Positions 42,172-50,832 of a stretch of DNA of 64,000 nucleotides are shown in pieces. Below the pieces are notes generated by a model, which saw nothing but the letters and a program-made list of their open reading frames with translations, searched no databases and was not told where the DNA came from. Location of the stretch: positions 248,001-312,000 of the forward strand of contig CBDANJ010000007.1 of the NCBI GenBank assembly GCA_965197545.1. Direction: 5' to 3'. A program made the translations under genes and the position numbers. Origin of the DNA: CATOSP01 sp965197545 (lineage in GTDB: Bacteria; Chloroflexota; Dehalococcoidia; Lucifugimonadales; UBA3495). The first letter of the stretch is position 1. The number at the start of each line of letters is the position of its first letter.

Positions 42172-44422
42172 CAGCCACCTGCTCTTGGGACTGTTCGGCC
42201 AGGGGCTCGCTCCAGTCGCAGTTGGTGCAAGCCGCAAGGTCGCGGGACCGTTGTACCATCAGACCGCTGCACTCCGGGCATGGATTGCCTAGGGGCAGTT
42301 GATTGACCAAGAAGTCGCACTCGGGATAGCGGGAACACCCATAGAAAGGTCTCCTGCCCCCCCTGGAGCGGCGTTCCACCAGGTCGCCGCCGCACCGGGG
42401 GCAATTCACGCCGGTGCGCTTCAAGATCTGCTTGGTGTTGCGGCAATCGGGGAATCCGGTGCAGGCCATGAAACGGCCAAATCTCCCCGTTTTAATGACC
42501 ATTGGAAGCCCGCATTCCTCGCAGACCTCGTCGGTCTCCTCTTCGACCTTGGTCCGGGGCATGGACTCCTCGGCAGTCTGGAGTGCCTTTTGGAACGGGT
42601 CGTAAAACTGGTCCAGCATGGGCACCCACTCCCGCTCGCCTCGGGACACCTCGTCCAGCTCTTCTTCCATCTTGGCGGTGAAGTCTGGGTCCATGACTCC
42701 GGTGAAAAACTGGAGCAGCAATTCGGTGACCGTCGTGCCTAGCACGGTGGGCATCAGCCGGTTCTGCTCCTTGGCCACGTAGTGGCGGCTCATTAACGTC
42801 CCAACGGTGGGGGCATAGGTGCTGGGACGGCCGATCCCCTTCTCCTCCATTGCCTTGATAAGCGTGGCCTCCGTAAACCGTGGAGGCGGCTTGGTGAAAT
42901 GTTGAAGGGCTTCCAGCTTCTCGCAGTCCAGCGGGTCATCCGTGGCCAGGACAGGCAACGCCTGGGAGGAATCGTCGTCCGTGTCGTCCTTGCTCTCCAG
43001 GTACAGAGCCCGGAATCCGGGGAAAACCAGCACCGAACCCGTGGCCCGGAACATATACACTTTGCCTGAAGTCTTGCAGGTGGCGTCTATGTCTACCGTT
43101 GTTGCTTCCGAACGGGCTTCGGCCATCTGGCTGGCAAGCATCCGAGACCAGACTAGCCGGTACAGGTTCAACTGTGTCCTCGATAGATATGACTTAATCG
43201 AGTCAGGCGTCCGGAAGATCGACGTCGGCCGGATGGCCTCGTGGGCTTCCTGCGCCGCTTTAGCCTTTGTGGTGTAGACCCGCGGCTTCTCCGGGACGTA
43301 GTCCTTGCCGTATTTCTCGGTGATGTACTGTCGCGCCTCTTGAATGGCCGAAGAGGCTACCTGCACCGAGTCGGTACGCATGTAGGTAATCAGGCCGCCG
43401 GAGTCTCCGCCGCCTAGAGGCAGGCCCTCGTAAAGTTCCTGGGCGACCCGCATCGTAGTCGTGGGAGTGAGCCTCAGCTTACGCCCCGCTTCTTGCTGCA
43501 ACGTGCTGGTGGTGAAAGGAGCCGTGGGACGTTGACGCACCTGCCGTTTGCGGACGTCAGCCACAGCGTAGGCCGCGTCCTTTAGCTCGGCTTCGCGGCT
43601 GCGGGCTTCATCCTCGTTCGGGATGGTCAGCCTGCCGCGCTTGCCCTTCTCCGAGTGCAAAACTCCGGTAAACAGATGGGCCTTGTCAGCCGGGTCCGCC
43701 TCTTTATGCAACTGGGCTTCCAGCGTCCAAGACTCCACCGGAACGAAAGCTTGAATATCTTTCTCCCGCTCCACGACCATACGGAGGGCCACCGACTGGA
43801 CCCTGCCGGCGGATAAACCCCGCTGCACCCTGCGCCACAGGAGCGGGCTGATTTGATAGCCCACAAGCCGGTCCAAGATGCGGCGGGCCTGCTGGGCGTT
43901 CACCAGCTGCATATCGATCTCGCGGGGGTGCTCGAACGCCTCTTCCACCGCTTGCTTGGTGATCTCGTGGAACACGACGCGCTTGGGCGGGTCGGGCCGC
44001 TGGTCCCACTGGGCGGCCTGTTGCAAATGCCAGGAGATCGCCTCGCCCTCACGGTCAGGGTCGGTGGCCAGGAAGATGCTGGAGGCTTTGTCTCCAGCCT
44101 GTTTCAGGTCCTTCAGGATCGAGCGCTTGTCGCGCATGATCACGTAGGACGGCTGAAAGTCGTTCTCGACTTCGACACCGATCTTGCTCTTGGGCAGGTC
44201 ACGCAAATGCCCCTGGGAGGCGGCGACAACGTATTTGTTGCCCAGGATTTGGCCAACGGTGCGCGCCTTTGCAGGCGACTCCACAATGACCAATTGCTTC
44301 CCAGAGCCCTTCCTGGCAGTGGTCTTCTTAGCCGTGGTCTTCTTGGCCTTTGGCTTGCTCTTCGTGGCCTTGGTGTCTTTCGTGGAAGTGGCCTTTGACT
44401 TGGTTGCGGGTTTAGTCACCAT
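42161..44422 (-). CDS. topA: DNA topoisomerase I
   Basis: A 753-residue type IA topoisomerase that relaxes negative supercoils. The first 45 residues are an unusual Lys/Thr/Ala-rich tail (SKPKAKKTTAKKTTARKG), probably a DNA-binding extension. Toprim follows with LVIVESPAKARTVGQIL and LATDPDREGEAISWHL (the acidic triad). The nucleophile Tyr lies in GLITYMRTDSVQV. Three C-terminal zinc ribbons start CEECGLP, CPRCGGD and CPECSGL. ATG 44422 overlaps dprA by 11 bases. Confidence 0.96.
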   Translation of the reverse strand: MVTKPATKSKATSTKDTKATKSKPKAKKTTAKKTTARKGSGKQLVIVESPAKARTVGQILGNKYVVAASQGHLRDLPKSKIGVEVENDFQPSYVIMRDKRSILKDLKQAGDKASSIFLATDPDREGEAISWHLQQAAQWDQRPDPPKRVVFHEITKQAVEEAFEHPREIDMQLVNAQQARRILDRLVGYQISPLLWRRVQRGLSAGRVQSVALRMVVEREKDIQAFVPVESWTLEAQLHKEADPADKAHLFTGVLHSEKGKRGRLTIPNEDEARSREAELKDAAYAVADVRKRQVRQRPTAPFTTSTLQQEAGRKLRLTPTTTMRVAQELYEGLPLGGGDSGGLITYMRTDSVQVASSAIQEARQYITEKYGKDYVPEKPRVYTTKAKAAQEAHEAIRPTSIFRTPDSIKSYLSRTQLNLYRLVWSRMLASQMAEARSEATTVDIDATCKTSGKVYMFRATGSVLVFPGFRALYLESKDDTDDDSSQALPVLATDDPLDCEKLEALQHFTKPPPRFTEATLIKAMEEKGIGRPSTYAPTVGTLMSRHYVAKEQNRLMPTVLGTTVTELLLQFFTGVMDPDFTAKMEEELDEVSRGEREWVPMLDQFYDPFQKALQTAEESMPRTKVEEETDEVCEECGLPMVIKTGRFGRFMACTGFPDCRNTKQILKRTGVNCPRCGGDLVERRSRGGRRPFYGCSRYPECDFLVNQLPLGNPCPECSGLMVQRSRDLAACTNCDWSEPLAEQSQEQVAVGG

Positions 44423-45533
44423 AGATCGCCGCCACCTCCCGCATCCGAACGTAATGCATACAGCCTACTTGCCGCGCCATTCCCTTTAACTCCAACATCG
44501 TGAGCATACCGCTCACGGCCGTAATCGGGAGGCCGGCGCTTCTTCTAATATCGTCTATGTGGACCGGCTCGTCGGTCAAAAGGCCCAGCAACGTTTCTTC
44601 ATCACCCCCAGGCGCGGGCAATTCCAGCCCCGTGGCCAGGGGCATCTCGATCTGCTTGGTCACAGAGGTCAAGTTTAACTCTTCCAGGATGTCATCGGCG
44701 GTAGCCGCCAGCTTGGCTCCTTCCTGGATGAGCTGGTTGGTCAATCTGCTGTTCGGTGAAAAAATGCTGCCGGGAACGCAAAAGACCTCCCGGTCCTGTT
44801 CCAAGGCATGATACACCGTCCAGCGGGAACCGCTACCCTCACCGGCTTCGATTACAAGAGTGCCCAGACTGATCCCGCTGATCAGCCGGTTCCGCCTAGG
44901 GAAGCTGCGGGGGTCGGGCTTGACTCCCAGGGGGTATTCGCTGATTACCGCCCCGTGGGCCTGGGTCTGCCGCGCTAGGTTGGCGTGTTCTCTGGGATAA
45001 ACCGTGTCCAGGCCGCTGGCCAATACTGCTATGGTGCGGCCATCGGACTCCAGAGCGGTGCGGTGGGCGATACCGTCGATGCCCCTAGCCAGGCCGCTGA
45101 CGATAGTAATCCCGTTCTCGGAAAGCTCCTTGGTGAGAGCAGCCGCAGCCTCTCTGCCGTAGGTAGTGGGGCCGCGAGTGCCAACCACGGCCACAGCACG
45201 CTCGTCGTCAGGGAGCAGCGCGCCCTTAACATATAGTATTGGGGGAGGGTCGGCAATCTCCTTTAGCCTCGCCGGGTAGCCGGCGTGATTCCAGTTTATC
45301 GGTGTAACTTCCTCTCGCTCGAGTCGCTGCAATTCGGCGTCGGGAGAGGTCTTGACGCGGGCGGCTTGGATCTCCTTGACAACCCGGACGTCCATCCCGG
45401 CCCTTTTGAGGTCGTCGGAGCCGGCGTTCCACGCGTGTTCGAGATTGCCGAAGTAAGATTCCAGCCTGCGGAACCTCACCGTACCTAACTGGGGTACCCG
45501 GTTGAGGGCCACCCAATATTTGAGATCGTCCAT
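44412..45533 (-). CDS. dprA: DNA-processing protein DprA
   Basis: A 373-residue DprA that loads RecA on incoming single-stranded DNA in transformation. Rossmann-like domain motifs AVVGTRGPTTYGREAA, SGLARGIDGIAHRTAL, VYPREHANL and FPRRNRLISG are intact. An N-terminal SAM-like segment and a C-terminal winged helix (PVHIDDIRRSAGLPITAVSG) complete the three-domain form. ATG 45533. It heads the packed block that continues into topA. Confidence 0.94.
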   Translation of the reverse strand: MDDLKYWVALNRVPQLGTVRFRRLESYFGNLEHAWNAGSDDLKRAGMDVRVVKEIQAARVKTSPDAELQRLEREEVTPINWNHAGYPARLKEIADPPPILYVKGALLPDDERAVAVVGTRGPTTYGREAAAALTKELSENGITIVSGLARGIDGIAHRTALESDGRTIAVLASGLDTVYPREHANLARQTQAHGAVISEYPLGVKPDPRSFPRRNRLISGISLGTLVIEAGEGSGSRWTVYHALEQDREVFCVPGSIFSPNSRLTNQLIQEGAKLAATADDILEELNLTSVTKQIEMPLATGLELPAPGGDEETLLGLLTDEPVHIDDIRRSAGLPITAVSGMLTMLELKGMARQVGCMHYVRMREVAAIYGD

Positions 45534-45777
45534 GGCTCGATTCTAGCATACCCCTAAAAGCCGAAACAACGACGTTCGTTCAGTATCATCCTCCGTCTCG
45601 TCGAGATGGGCGAAGTTTCGGCCCGTAACGATGGAGTCTCGTTTGACTGAATATTTGCACTCCGATACACTTCCTCCGCGATGGCCGCCGTGGGACCGGG
45701 CCACGCGAATGTTCGAGCGTATGTCCGCCTATGTTAATGTAGTTGGGCATATCCTAATATAAGCGAGAGGACAAGAC
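45534..45777. other. divergent intergenic region dprA / SDR
   Basis: About 240 bases that must contain both promoters; a TAATAT box at 45755 lies near the SDR gene, but no convincing -35 partner is seen. Nothing else recognised. Confidence 0.3.
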
Positions 45778-46572
45778 ATGAGCATCCCGCAATTTGACGT
45801 TGCCGGCCAGAAGGTCCTTTTGGTGGGAGCGGGCCGGGGAATCGGCAAGGGAATCGCCCTAGTTTTCGCCGAGGCCGGGGCCGACGTGGCCATTACCGGG
45901 CTGACCAACGTGGGAGCTACGAAGGTCGCCGAGGAAGTCCGGGCCATGGGCGGCACGGCAATTGCGCTAAGCGGCGACGCCACCAAGTCGGCGGACATGG
46001 ACCAGATCGCCCAACAAACGCTCTCCGAGTTCGGGCATGTGGACACGCTGGTCAACTGCGTCGGCGACGCGATCCGGAAACCGGTGGTCAAGCTACCTGG
46101 AAGCACACTGGAGGGAATGACCGAGGAAGACTGGCGCCACGTCGTCGACATCAACCTCACCGAAGCTTTTCAGGGCTGCCGCGCCCTCGGGGAGCATTTA
46201 CTCGAACGAAGACAGGGCAACGTGATCAACATTTCAGGCTGGGCGTCTTTCCGGGGCAGGCCGGAATCCTCCGCCTATGACTCGGCCAAAGCCGGGTTGA
46301 TGCGCTTCACCGAGTGCCTGGCGCAGGAATGGGCCCCGTTCGGAGTGCGTGTGAACTGCATCGCCCCCGGCTCTTTCCCGGACCCGGAACAGATGTCCCC
46401 CGAAGCCTACGAGTCAAGGCAGGTGGCCGCCGCGGGTTCAGTGCCCTTGGGCCGCACGGGTTACCTGAAGGAGCCCGGTTACCTGGCCGTGTTCCTCGCC
46501 TCCCCCGCGGCCGCGTACGTCACCGGTCAGACCTGGGCCGTTGACGGCGGGGTCAGCATCAAGCACCCTTAA
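45778..46572 (+). CDS. SDR family oxidoreductase
   Basis: A 264-residue short-chain dehydrogenase. LLVGAGRGIGKGIALVF is the dinucleotide loop (GxxxGxG), VNCVGDAI replaces NNAG, NISGWASFRG carries the Ser and YDSAKAGLMRF the Tyr and Lys, followed by VNCIAPGSFPDPEQM. ATG 45778 with GAGAGG upstream. The ccmA gene begins 21 bases after its stop, but a functional link with cytochrome c maturation is not expected. Confidence 0.85.
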   Translation: MSIPQFDVAGQKVLLVGAGRGIGKGIALVFAEAGADVAITGLTNVGATKVAEEVRAMGGTAIALSGDATKSADMDQIAQQTLSEFGHVDTLVNCVGDAIRKPVVKLPGSTLEGMTEEDWRHVVDINLTEAFQGCRALGEHLLERRQGNVINISGWASFRGRPESSAYDSAKAGLMRFTECLAQEWAPFGVRVNCIAPGSFPDPEQMSPEAYESRQVAAAGSVPLGRTGYLKEPGYLAVFLASPAAAYVTGQTWAVDGGVSIKHP

Positions 46573-46593
46573 CTCCGGGACGAGAGCGCAACC

Positions 46594-47322
46594 TTGGCGA
46601 ATGTTGCCGCTGACAAAGCCATCTTTGTTCAGGGCTTGGAGAAGAGCTACGGCGACATCCCCGTCCTATGGGGCCTGGACCTGGAAGTGGCCTGGGGGGA
46701 GTTGGTGGCCCTCCTGGGAGCCAACGGAGTTGGCAAGTCCACCCTCCTGCGGGTCCTATCCACCCAGGCCAGGGCTGACGCCGGATTCGCTTCGGTAGCT
46801 GGTCTGGATGTCCGCCGCCGCGCTTCCGCCGTACGGCGGCAGGTGGGCGTGTTGGGCCATAACAACTTCCTTTATGACGACCTCACCTGCGCAGAGAACC
46901 TGGTCTACTACGCCAGGCTATTCCGTCTACGCAACCCCCGGCAGATGGCCCTGGATGCCCTATCGATGCTGGGCCTCTCCGACCGCGCCGACCAGCGCAC
47001 CCGCACACTTTCCCACGGGCTACAGAAGCGCGTAGCCGTCGCCAGGGCGATTCTCCACAAGCCGCGACTCCTGCTAATGGATGAGCCGGAGTCGGGACTC
47101 GACACCGCGTCTGTAGCCGGCCTGCGGGAGACCTTACGGCAGTGGACCGCCGCGGGGGGCGCGGTGCTCATGACCACCCACAACTCGCACATCGCCTCGG
47201 ATTGGGCCGACCGGGTCGGGGTCCTAACCAAAGGCAAGATATCCTTCGCCAAGTCCGGGGAGACCACTGGACCTCACGGGCCCGGGGAGTTGGCTTCGAC
47301 AGTGCCCGTGGCACGGCCATGA
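46594..47322 (+). CDS. ccmA: heme exporter ATP-binding protein CcmA
   Basis: A 242-residue ABC ATPase of system I cytochrome c maturation. Walker A LLGANGVGKSTLLRVL, signature LSHGLQKRVAVARAIL, Walker B LLLMDEPESGLD and the switch His in LMTTHNSHIA are present. With CcmB it releases heme-loaded CcmE outside the membrane. TTG 46594. Its stop overlaps the ccmB start by 4 bases (ATGA). Confidence 0.9.
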   Translation: MANVAADKAIFVQGLEKSYGDIPVLWGLDLEVAWGELVALLGANGVGKSTLLRVLSTQARADAGFASVAGLDVRRRASAVRRQVGVLGHNNFLYDDLTCAENLVYYARLFRLRNPRQMALDALSMLGLSDRADQRTRTLSHGLQKRVAVARAILHKPRLLLMDEPESGLDTASVAGLRETLRQWTAAGGAVLMTTHNSHIASDWADRVGVLTKGKISFAKSGETTGPHGPGELASTVPVARP

Positions 47323-47993
47323 CCCAATTTCTTGTCCCGTTGCTGGTCGTGGTGTGGAAGGACATCCTGCTTGAGTGGCGCGCAAGAGACCTGGTGATAT
47401 CGGTCCTGGTGTTCGGCCTGTTGGTGGCTGTGATGTTCAACTTTGCCCTCAACATCGCCCCGCAACGCACGACTACCCTGGCCCCGGGCATATTATGGGT
47501 GACTTTCACCTTCGCGGGGACCATGGCGATGAACCGGGCGTTCGTCCGGGATAGTGAACAGGGAGGGCTGAGCGGGCTGCTCCTTACCCCCGTGAGCCGG
47601 GACGCCATCTTCCTCGGGAAGGCCACTGGAGCCTTCCTCTTTATGCTCGTAGTGGAATTACTATTGCTTCCCGTCTTCGGAGTCTTCCTTAACTTCTCGG
47701 CGTTGTCGTTGAGCCTGCTGCTCACGGTGGTGTTGGCGACCCTGGGATTCGCCCTGGTGGGTACCCTTTTCTCGGTGATTGCGGTCCAGACAAGGTCCCG
47801 GGAAATCATGCTGCCGGTCCTATTTTTTCCAGTTATATTGCCGGTGATAATCGGCGCGGTGGAAGCCTCGGCTGCGTCCCTCGGTATCGAACCCGGCGTC
47901 GCCCTGACTAGGTGGTGGCCCTTGCTGGGTGCATTTGACGCACTTTTCCTGGTAGTATGCCCCTGGGTTTTTGGGGTAGTCGTCGAGGAATAG
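47319..47993 (+). CDS. ccmB: heme exporter membrane protein CcmB
   Basis: ATG 47319 overlaps the ccmA stop. The 224-residue protein has six hydrophobic segments and the family features LEWRARDLVISVLVFGLLV and NRAFVRDSEQGGLSGLLLTPVSR, FLGKATGAFLFML and RSREIMLPVLFFPVILPVII. The C-terminus ends VFGVVVEE. It forms the membrane part of the CcmAB transporter. Confidence 0.92.
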   Translation: MTQFLVPLLVVVWKDILLEWRARDLVISVLVFGLLVAVMFNFALNIAPQRTTTLAPGILWVTFTFAGTMAMNRAFVRDSEQGGLSGLLLTPVSRDAIFLGKATGAFLFMLVVELLLLPVFGVFLNFSALSLSLLLTVVLATLGFALVGTLFSVIAVQTRSREIMLPVLFFPVILPVIIGAVEASAASLGIEPGVALTRWWPLLGAFDALFLVVCPWVFGVVVEE

Positions 47994-48028
47994 ACGGTCC
48001 ACCAGGGCCGTTCGGGAGTCCCGGCAGC

Positions 48029-48715
48029 ATGAACATTAGGAATATACTGCTCATATTGTGCGGGCTGATGATGGTCGCCGACCTATGGCTGATCTTTCAG
48101 GTCGCGCCCACCGACGCCACCCTGGGCAATGTGCAGCGGGTATTTTACTTCCACGTGCCCGTTGCCATCATCTCCTTCCTGGCCTTTTTCGTGGTCTTCG
48201 TAGCCAGCATCGGCTACCTGGTCCGGCGTTCTCTTCCCTGGGACCAGGTGGCTTACGCTGCCGCTGAAGTGGGCGTGTTGTTCGTGTCCCTCGCCTTGAT
48301 CACGGGAATCATCTGGGCCAAGCCGGTCTGGAATACCTGGTGGACCTTCGAACCCCGGCTGACTACCACCCTGATACTCTGGTTCATCTACGTCGCCTAC
48401 CTGATGATAGGTTACGCCGCGCCAACACGGGAGAAGGGGGCTCTCTACTCGGCGGTTGTGGGCATCATAGGCTTCATCGACGTTCCCATCGTCTACTATT
48501 CCGTGGTCTGGTGGCGGTCCATTCACCCGCCCCAGATGATCGGGCCGATGGCCGAAAGCGGAGCGGTCCAACCGGTAATGATGAACATACTGATGTTTTC
48601 CCTATTAACCTTCCTGTTGCTATTCGCTTTTCTGGTGATTCATCGGGCCTCCCTTCGCCGCGCCGAGGATGAGTTCCGCGCCATTCGGTTGGAACTCCGG
48701 CGGTCCTCTGCCTAA
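48029..48715 (+). CDS. ccmC: heme handling protein CcmC
   Basis: ATG 48029 is chosen because it begins the first helix; the in-frame extension to 47957 overlaps ccmB. The 228-residue protein has six hydrophobic segments and the tryptophan-rich periplasmic heme site WNTWWTFEPRLTTTLILWF, with His in VQRVFYFHVPVA and WWRSIHPPQM as axial ligands. CcmC loads heme on CcmE. Confidence 0.94.
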   Translation: MNIRNILLILCGLMMVADLWLIFQVAPTDATLGNVQRVFYFHVPVAIISFLAFFVVFVASIGYLVRRSLPWDQVAYAAAEVGVLFVSLALITGIIWAKPVWNTWWTFEPRLTTTLILWFIYVAYLMIGYAAPTREKGALYSAVVGIIGFIDVPIVYYSVVWWRSIHPPQMIGPMAESGAVQPVMMNILMFSLLTFLLLFAFLVIHRASLRRAEDEFRAIRLELRRSSA

Positions 48716-48768
48716 CGGGCCAACGCCAAGCAACCCTTGACCCTAACCCCTGGAAGAGATTGGAGCTT

Positions 48769-48957
48769 ATGCTGGTAACCCTACTTCAGGCCGCGCCACC
48801 ATCAAACCTCACCTATCTATTCGCCGCCTTCGCGGTTAGCTGGGTGATCTTCTTCGCCTACGCATTCTTCGTGTCGAGGAAGCAGCAGGAGATGGAGCGG
48901 GAGATTAGGCAATTGCGGCGTTCGCTGCAGGACCGGGAAGGTCCGGGATCTGTCTAA
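48769..48957 (+). CDS. ccmD: CcmD-like small membrane protein
   Basis: ATG 48769 (a TTG at 48760 is also possible) gives 62 residues. There is one helix, YLFAAFAVSWVIFFAYAFFV, followed by the basic/amphipathic stretch SRKQQEMEREIRQLRRSL. This is the CcmD layout (single helix, then R-rich cytoplasmic tail). CcmD stabilises CcmC-CcmE and helps release holo-CcmE. Position between ccmC and ccmE supports the call. Confidence 0.75.
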   Translation: MLVTLLQAAPPSNLTYLFAAFAVSWVIFFAYAFFVSRKQQEMEREIRQLRRSLQDREGPGSV

Positions 48958-49010
48958 ACGGCTCGCCGGTGTATAATCGTTGCGGCGGCAACTCTGGGAG
49001 GTAGGCTCCG

Positions 49011-49481
49011 TTGGCGGACTTGAGATTTCAACAGGATACGGATTCAGACCCCGGCGACAGGGGCAAAATATTGCTCCGATTCGCGGTGCTCGGCGTGGTG
49101 GTGGCGCTGGCGCTGGGATACATGGTTTACGCCGCCCTAGCCAACGACCTTTACTCCCTTAGCGTCACCGAGTTTACGAATAAAGAAGAGGTCCAGGACG
49201 GCAGGATGGTCCGCGTCTGGGGGAAATTGGTGGAGGGGTCGTTCGACCGGCAGGGCAACTCCATCACGTCCAACTTCCGGCTACGGGATGATGATTCCGG
49301 TGCGCAGCTACCGGCTACCTACGTGGGCGTCCTGCCTGACCTATTCTTCAACCCGCACTCGGAAATCGTCCTGGAAGGCAGCTACGGGCAAGACCAGGTG
49401 TTCCAGACGAACAACATCCTGGTCAAGTGTCCGTCCAAGTATGAAGGGCTGGAGAACGCTTCGCTGTACGAGTACCAGTAA
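49011..49481 (+). CDS. ccmE: cytochrome c maturation heme chaperone CcmE, CxxxY type
   Basis: A 156-residue protein: one N-terminal helix (LLRFAVLGVVVALALGYMVYAAL), then an OB-fold domain (DGRMVRVWGKLVEGSF, FRLRDDDSGAQLPATYVGVLPDLF, SEIVLEGSYG). The usual heme-binding HxxxY (LAKHDENY) is replaced by ILVKCPSKYE, the Cys version known from some Desulfovibrio and archaeal CcmE. So heme would attach covalently through Cys. TTG 49011. CcmF and CcmH are not in the window. Confidence 0.92.
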   Translation: MADLRFQQDTDSDPGDRGKILLRFAVLGVVVALALGYMVYAALANDLYSLSVTEFTNKEEVQDGRMVRVWGKLVEGSFDRQGNSITSNFRLRDDDSGAQLPATYVGVLPDLFFNPHSEIVLEGSYGQDQVFQTNNILVKCPSKYEGLENASLYEYQ

Positions 49482-49548
49482 TTCGCCGCGAATCCATTCG
49501 CTTCTTTGGCGTTCAAGGACCACGAATGCTTTGGTCCCGGTGCCCCGC

Positions 49549-49812
49549 TCAGCCTTCCCTTTGGACCCGCCTCATCACGGTTTCCCGGAACCCCTCGGGA
49601 ACGGTCACCGGCGGAATTCTGGATAGTAGACCGATTGTGGCCGAAAGCGTGTCTATGAAAGACCTGCAGGGTCCGCACCCGGCAAGATGGGCCCTAATGG
49701 CAGCTAACCTGTCAGAAGAAAGGGACTGCTCCAAGTAGTCGGAAGCGTTCTTCCGCACCTCTCCGCAGTCGACCTCACCCTTTCCCAGTATTTTTCTAAA
49801 TAGTCTTAACAC
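49549..49812 (-). CDS. zinc-finger anti-sigma factor
   Basis: An 87-residue protein with the ZAS/zf-HC2 signature: Cys in EVDCGEVRKNASDYLE and HLAGCGPCRSFIDTL (HxxxCxxC). It ends without a membrane helix, so it is a soluble form. It would sequester the ECF sigma factor encoded divergently at 49955. Such pairs are usually co-directional; here they are head-to-head with 142 bases between. ATG 49812. Confidence 0.8.
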   Translation of the reverse strand: MLRLFRKILGKGEVDCGEVRKNASDYLEQSLSSDRLAAIRAHLAGCGPCRSFIDTLSATIGLLSRIPPVTVPEGFRETVMRRVQREG

Positions 49813-49872
49813 GTCGCCGGCCCGCCTAGATTCTCTTCGATGCCTGGTCGATCCAAGTTGGCGAACAACCGC

Positions 49873-49891
49873 ACTGTCTGATGTAGACAGT
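49873..49891. promoter_or_regulatory. 19-bp palindrome between the sigma and anti-sigma genes
   Basis: ACTGTCT-GATGT-AGACAGT, seven-base arms with a five-base centre, in the middle of the 142-base divergent region. It could be an operator. GAAC at 49863 with GTA at 49882 lies at an ECF-like -35/-10 distance overlapping it, hinting at self-regulated transcription toward the sigma gene. Confidence 0.45.
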
Positions 49892-49954
49892 TACGTCCGT
49901 TGGATGCACAATTCTGCTTCGGGGTGACATTGCAACAAGAGAACGTGTGTCTGA

Positions 49955-50482
49955 ATGGATGATCAGCCGCTACTGGACTTCGAACAGATTGTCGCGCAGT
50001 ACAGCGATTTTGTATACAACCTCGCCTATCGCATTCTCGGCAATCACGCCGATGCGGATGACGCTGCCCAGGATGCGTTTCTGGCTGCGTACCGGAATTT
50101 TGGCCGCTTCCGGGGGGAGTCCAGGGTCAGCACGTGGTTGTACCGCATTGCCACCAACGCCGCTTTGATGAAGCTTCGCCGGGAGCGGCCTCGCCGGGCG
50201 CTGTCCGACTCCGATTTTGATAGCGTCGACCTTCCCAGCCCGTTGGAGGGGCCGGAAGAACTTGCCCTGAACGCCGAGCTAAGAGACCACATGGAGACCG
50301 GACTTGACGGACTTGCTCCAAACCTCAAGGCCGCCGTGGTGTTGAGGGACATCCAGGGCTTGAGCAACGAGGAAGCCGCCCAGGCCCTGGATATCTCTGT
50401 ATCCGCTCTCAAAGCCCGTTTGCACCGGGGCCGCGTGGCGCTCCGCAAATACCTGCAGGACTACTTGGAGTCCAACCTCTGA
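49955..50482 (+). CDS. ECF-type RNA polymerase sigma factor
   Basis: A 175-residue extracytoplasmic-function sigma factor. Region 2: SDFVYNLAYRILGNHADADDAAQDAFLAAYRNFGRF and STWLYRIATNAALMKLRR; region 4: LRDIQGLSNEEAAQALDISVSALKARLHRGRVAL, the helix-turn-helix for the -35 box. ATG 49955. It is paired with the divergent zinc-finger anti-sigma gene. Confidence 0.9.
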   Translation: MDDQPLLDFEQIVAQYSDFVYNLAYRILGNHADADDAAQDAFLAAYRNFGRFRGESRVSTWLYRIATNAALMKLRRERPRRALSDSDFDSVDLPSPLEGPEELALNAELRDHMETGLDGLAPNLKAAVVLRDIQGLSNEEAAQALDISVSALKARLHRGRVALRKYLQDYLESNL

Positions 50483-50500
50483 GGCGATGGGACCCCTTTA

Positions 50501-50610
50501 GAAACTATCTCAAAACGAGGCCTCCCCAAGGTCTCCCCCTTTGGCAAAAGGGGGATTAAGGGGGATTTCCCCCCCGCCCAACCCTGCTCGTTCAATTTTG
50601 AGATACTTTC
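50501..50610. repeat. 110-bp miniature element, family C
   Basis: GAAACTATCTCAAAA (50501-50515) and its complement with one mismatch (50596-50610) bound a G/C-tract interior (CCCCCTTTGGCAAAAGGGGG). TTA occurs on both flanks and may be the target duplication. The interior resembles the tract at 54170-54210. The remaining bases to 50776 show nothing recognisable. Confidence 0.6.
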
Positions 50611-50776
50611 TTAACCTCTGCCGGGGTTCACGCTAAGGCTGGAACTCAGAATGTCATGGAACCGGACCGTGTCCTTTGGCGTATCCCTGGATTCCAAGTC
50701 TAACCCGAAATGACGGAAAAGGCGGGATGGCCAACGGCGTCGGTTAGAGGGTTCAAAAGCGAAGGTGCAGGAAAGA

Positions 50777-50805
50777 AAGACTCCCCGGTGGTTCCGGGGA
50801 GTCTT
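50777..50805 (-). terminator. terminator of korAB
   Basis: AAGACTCCCCGG / CCGGGGAGTCTT stem with a 5-base loop. On the minus strand it is followed by TCTTTCC, 28 bases after the korB stop. Confidence 0.75.
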
Positions 50806-50832
50806 CGGTTAACCGCTTGTTGGTTCCCCAGA

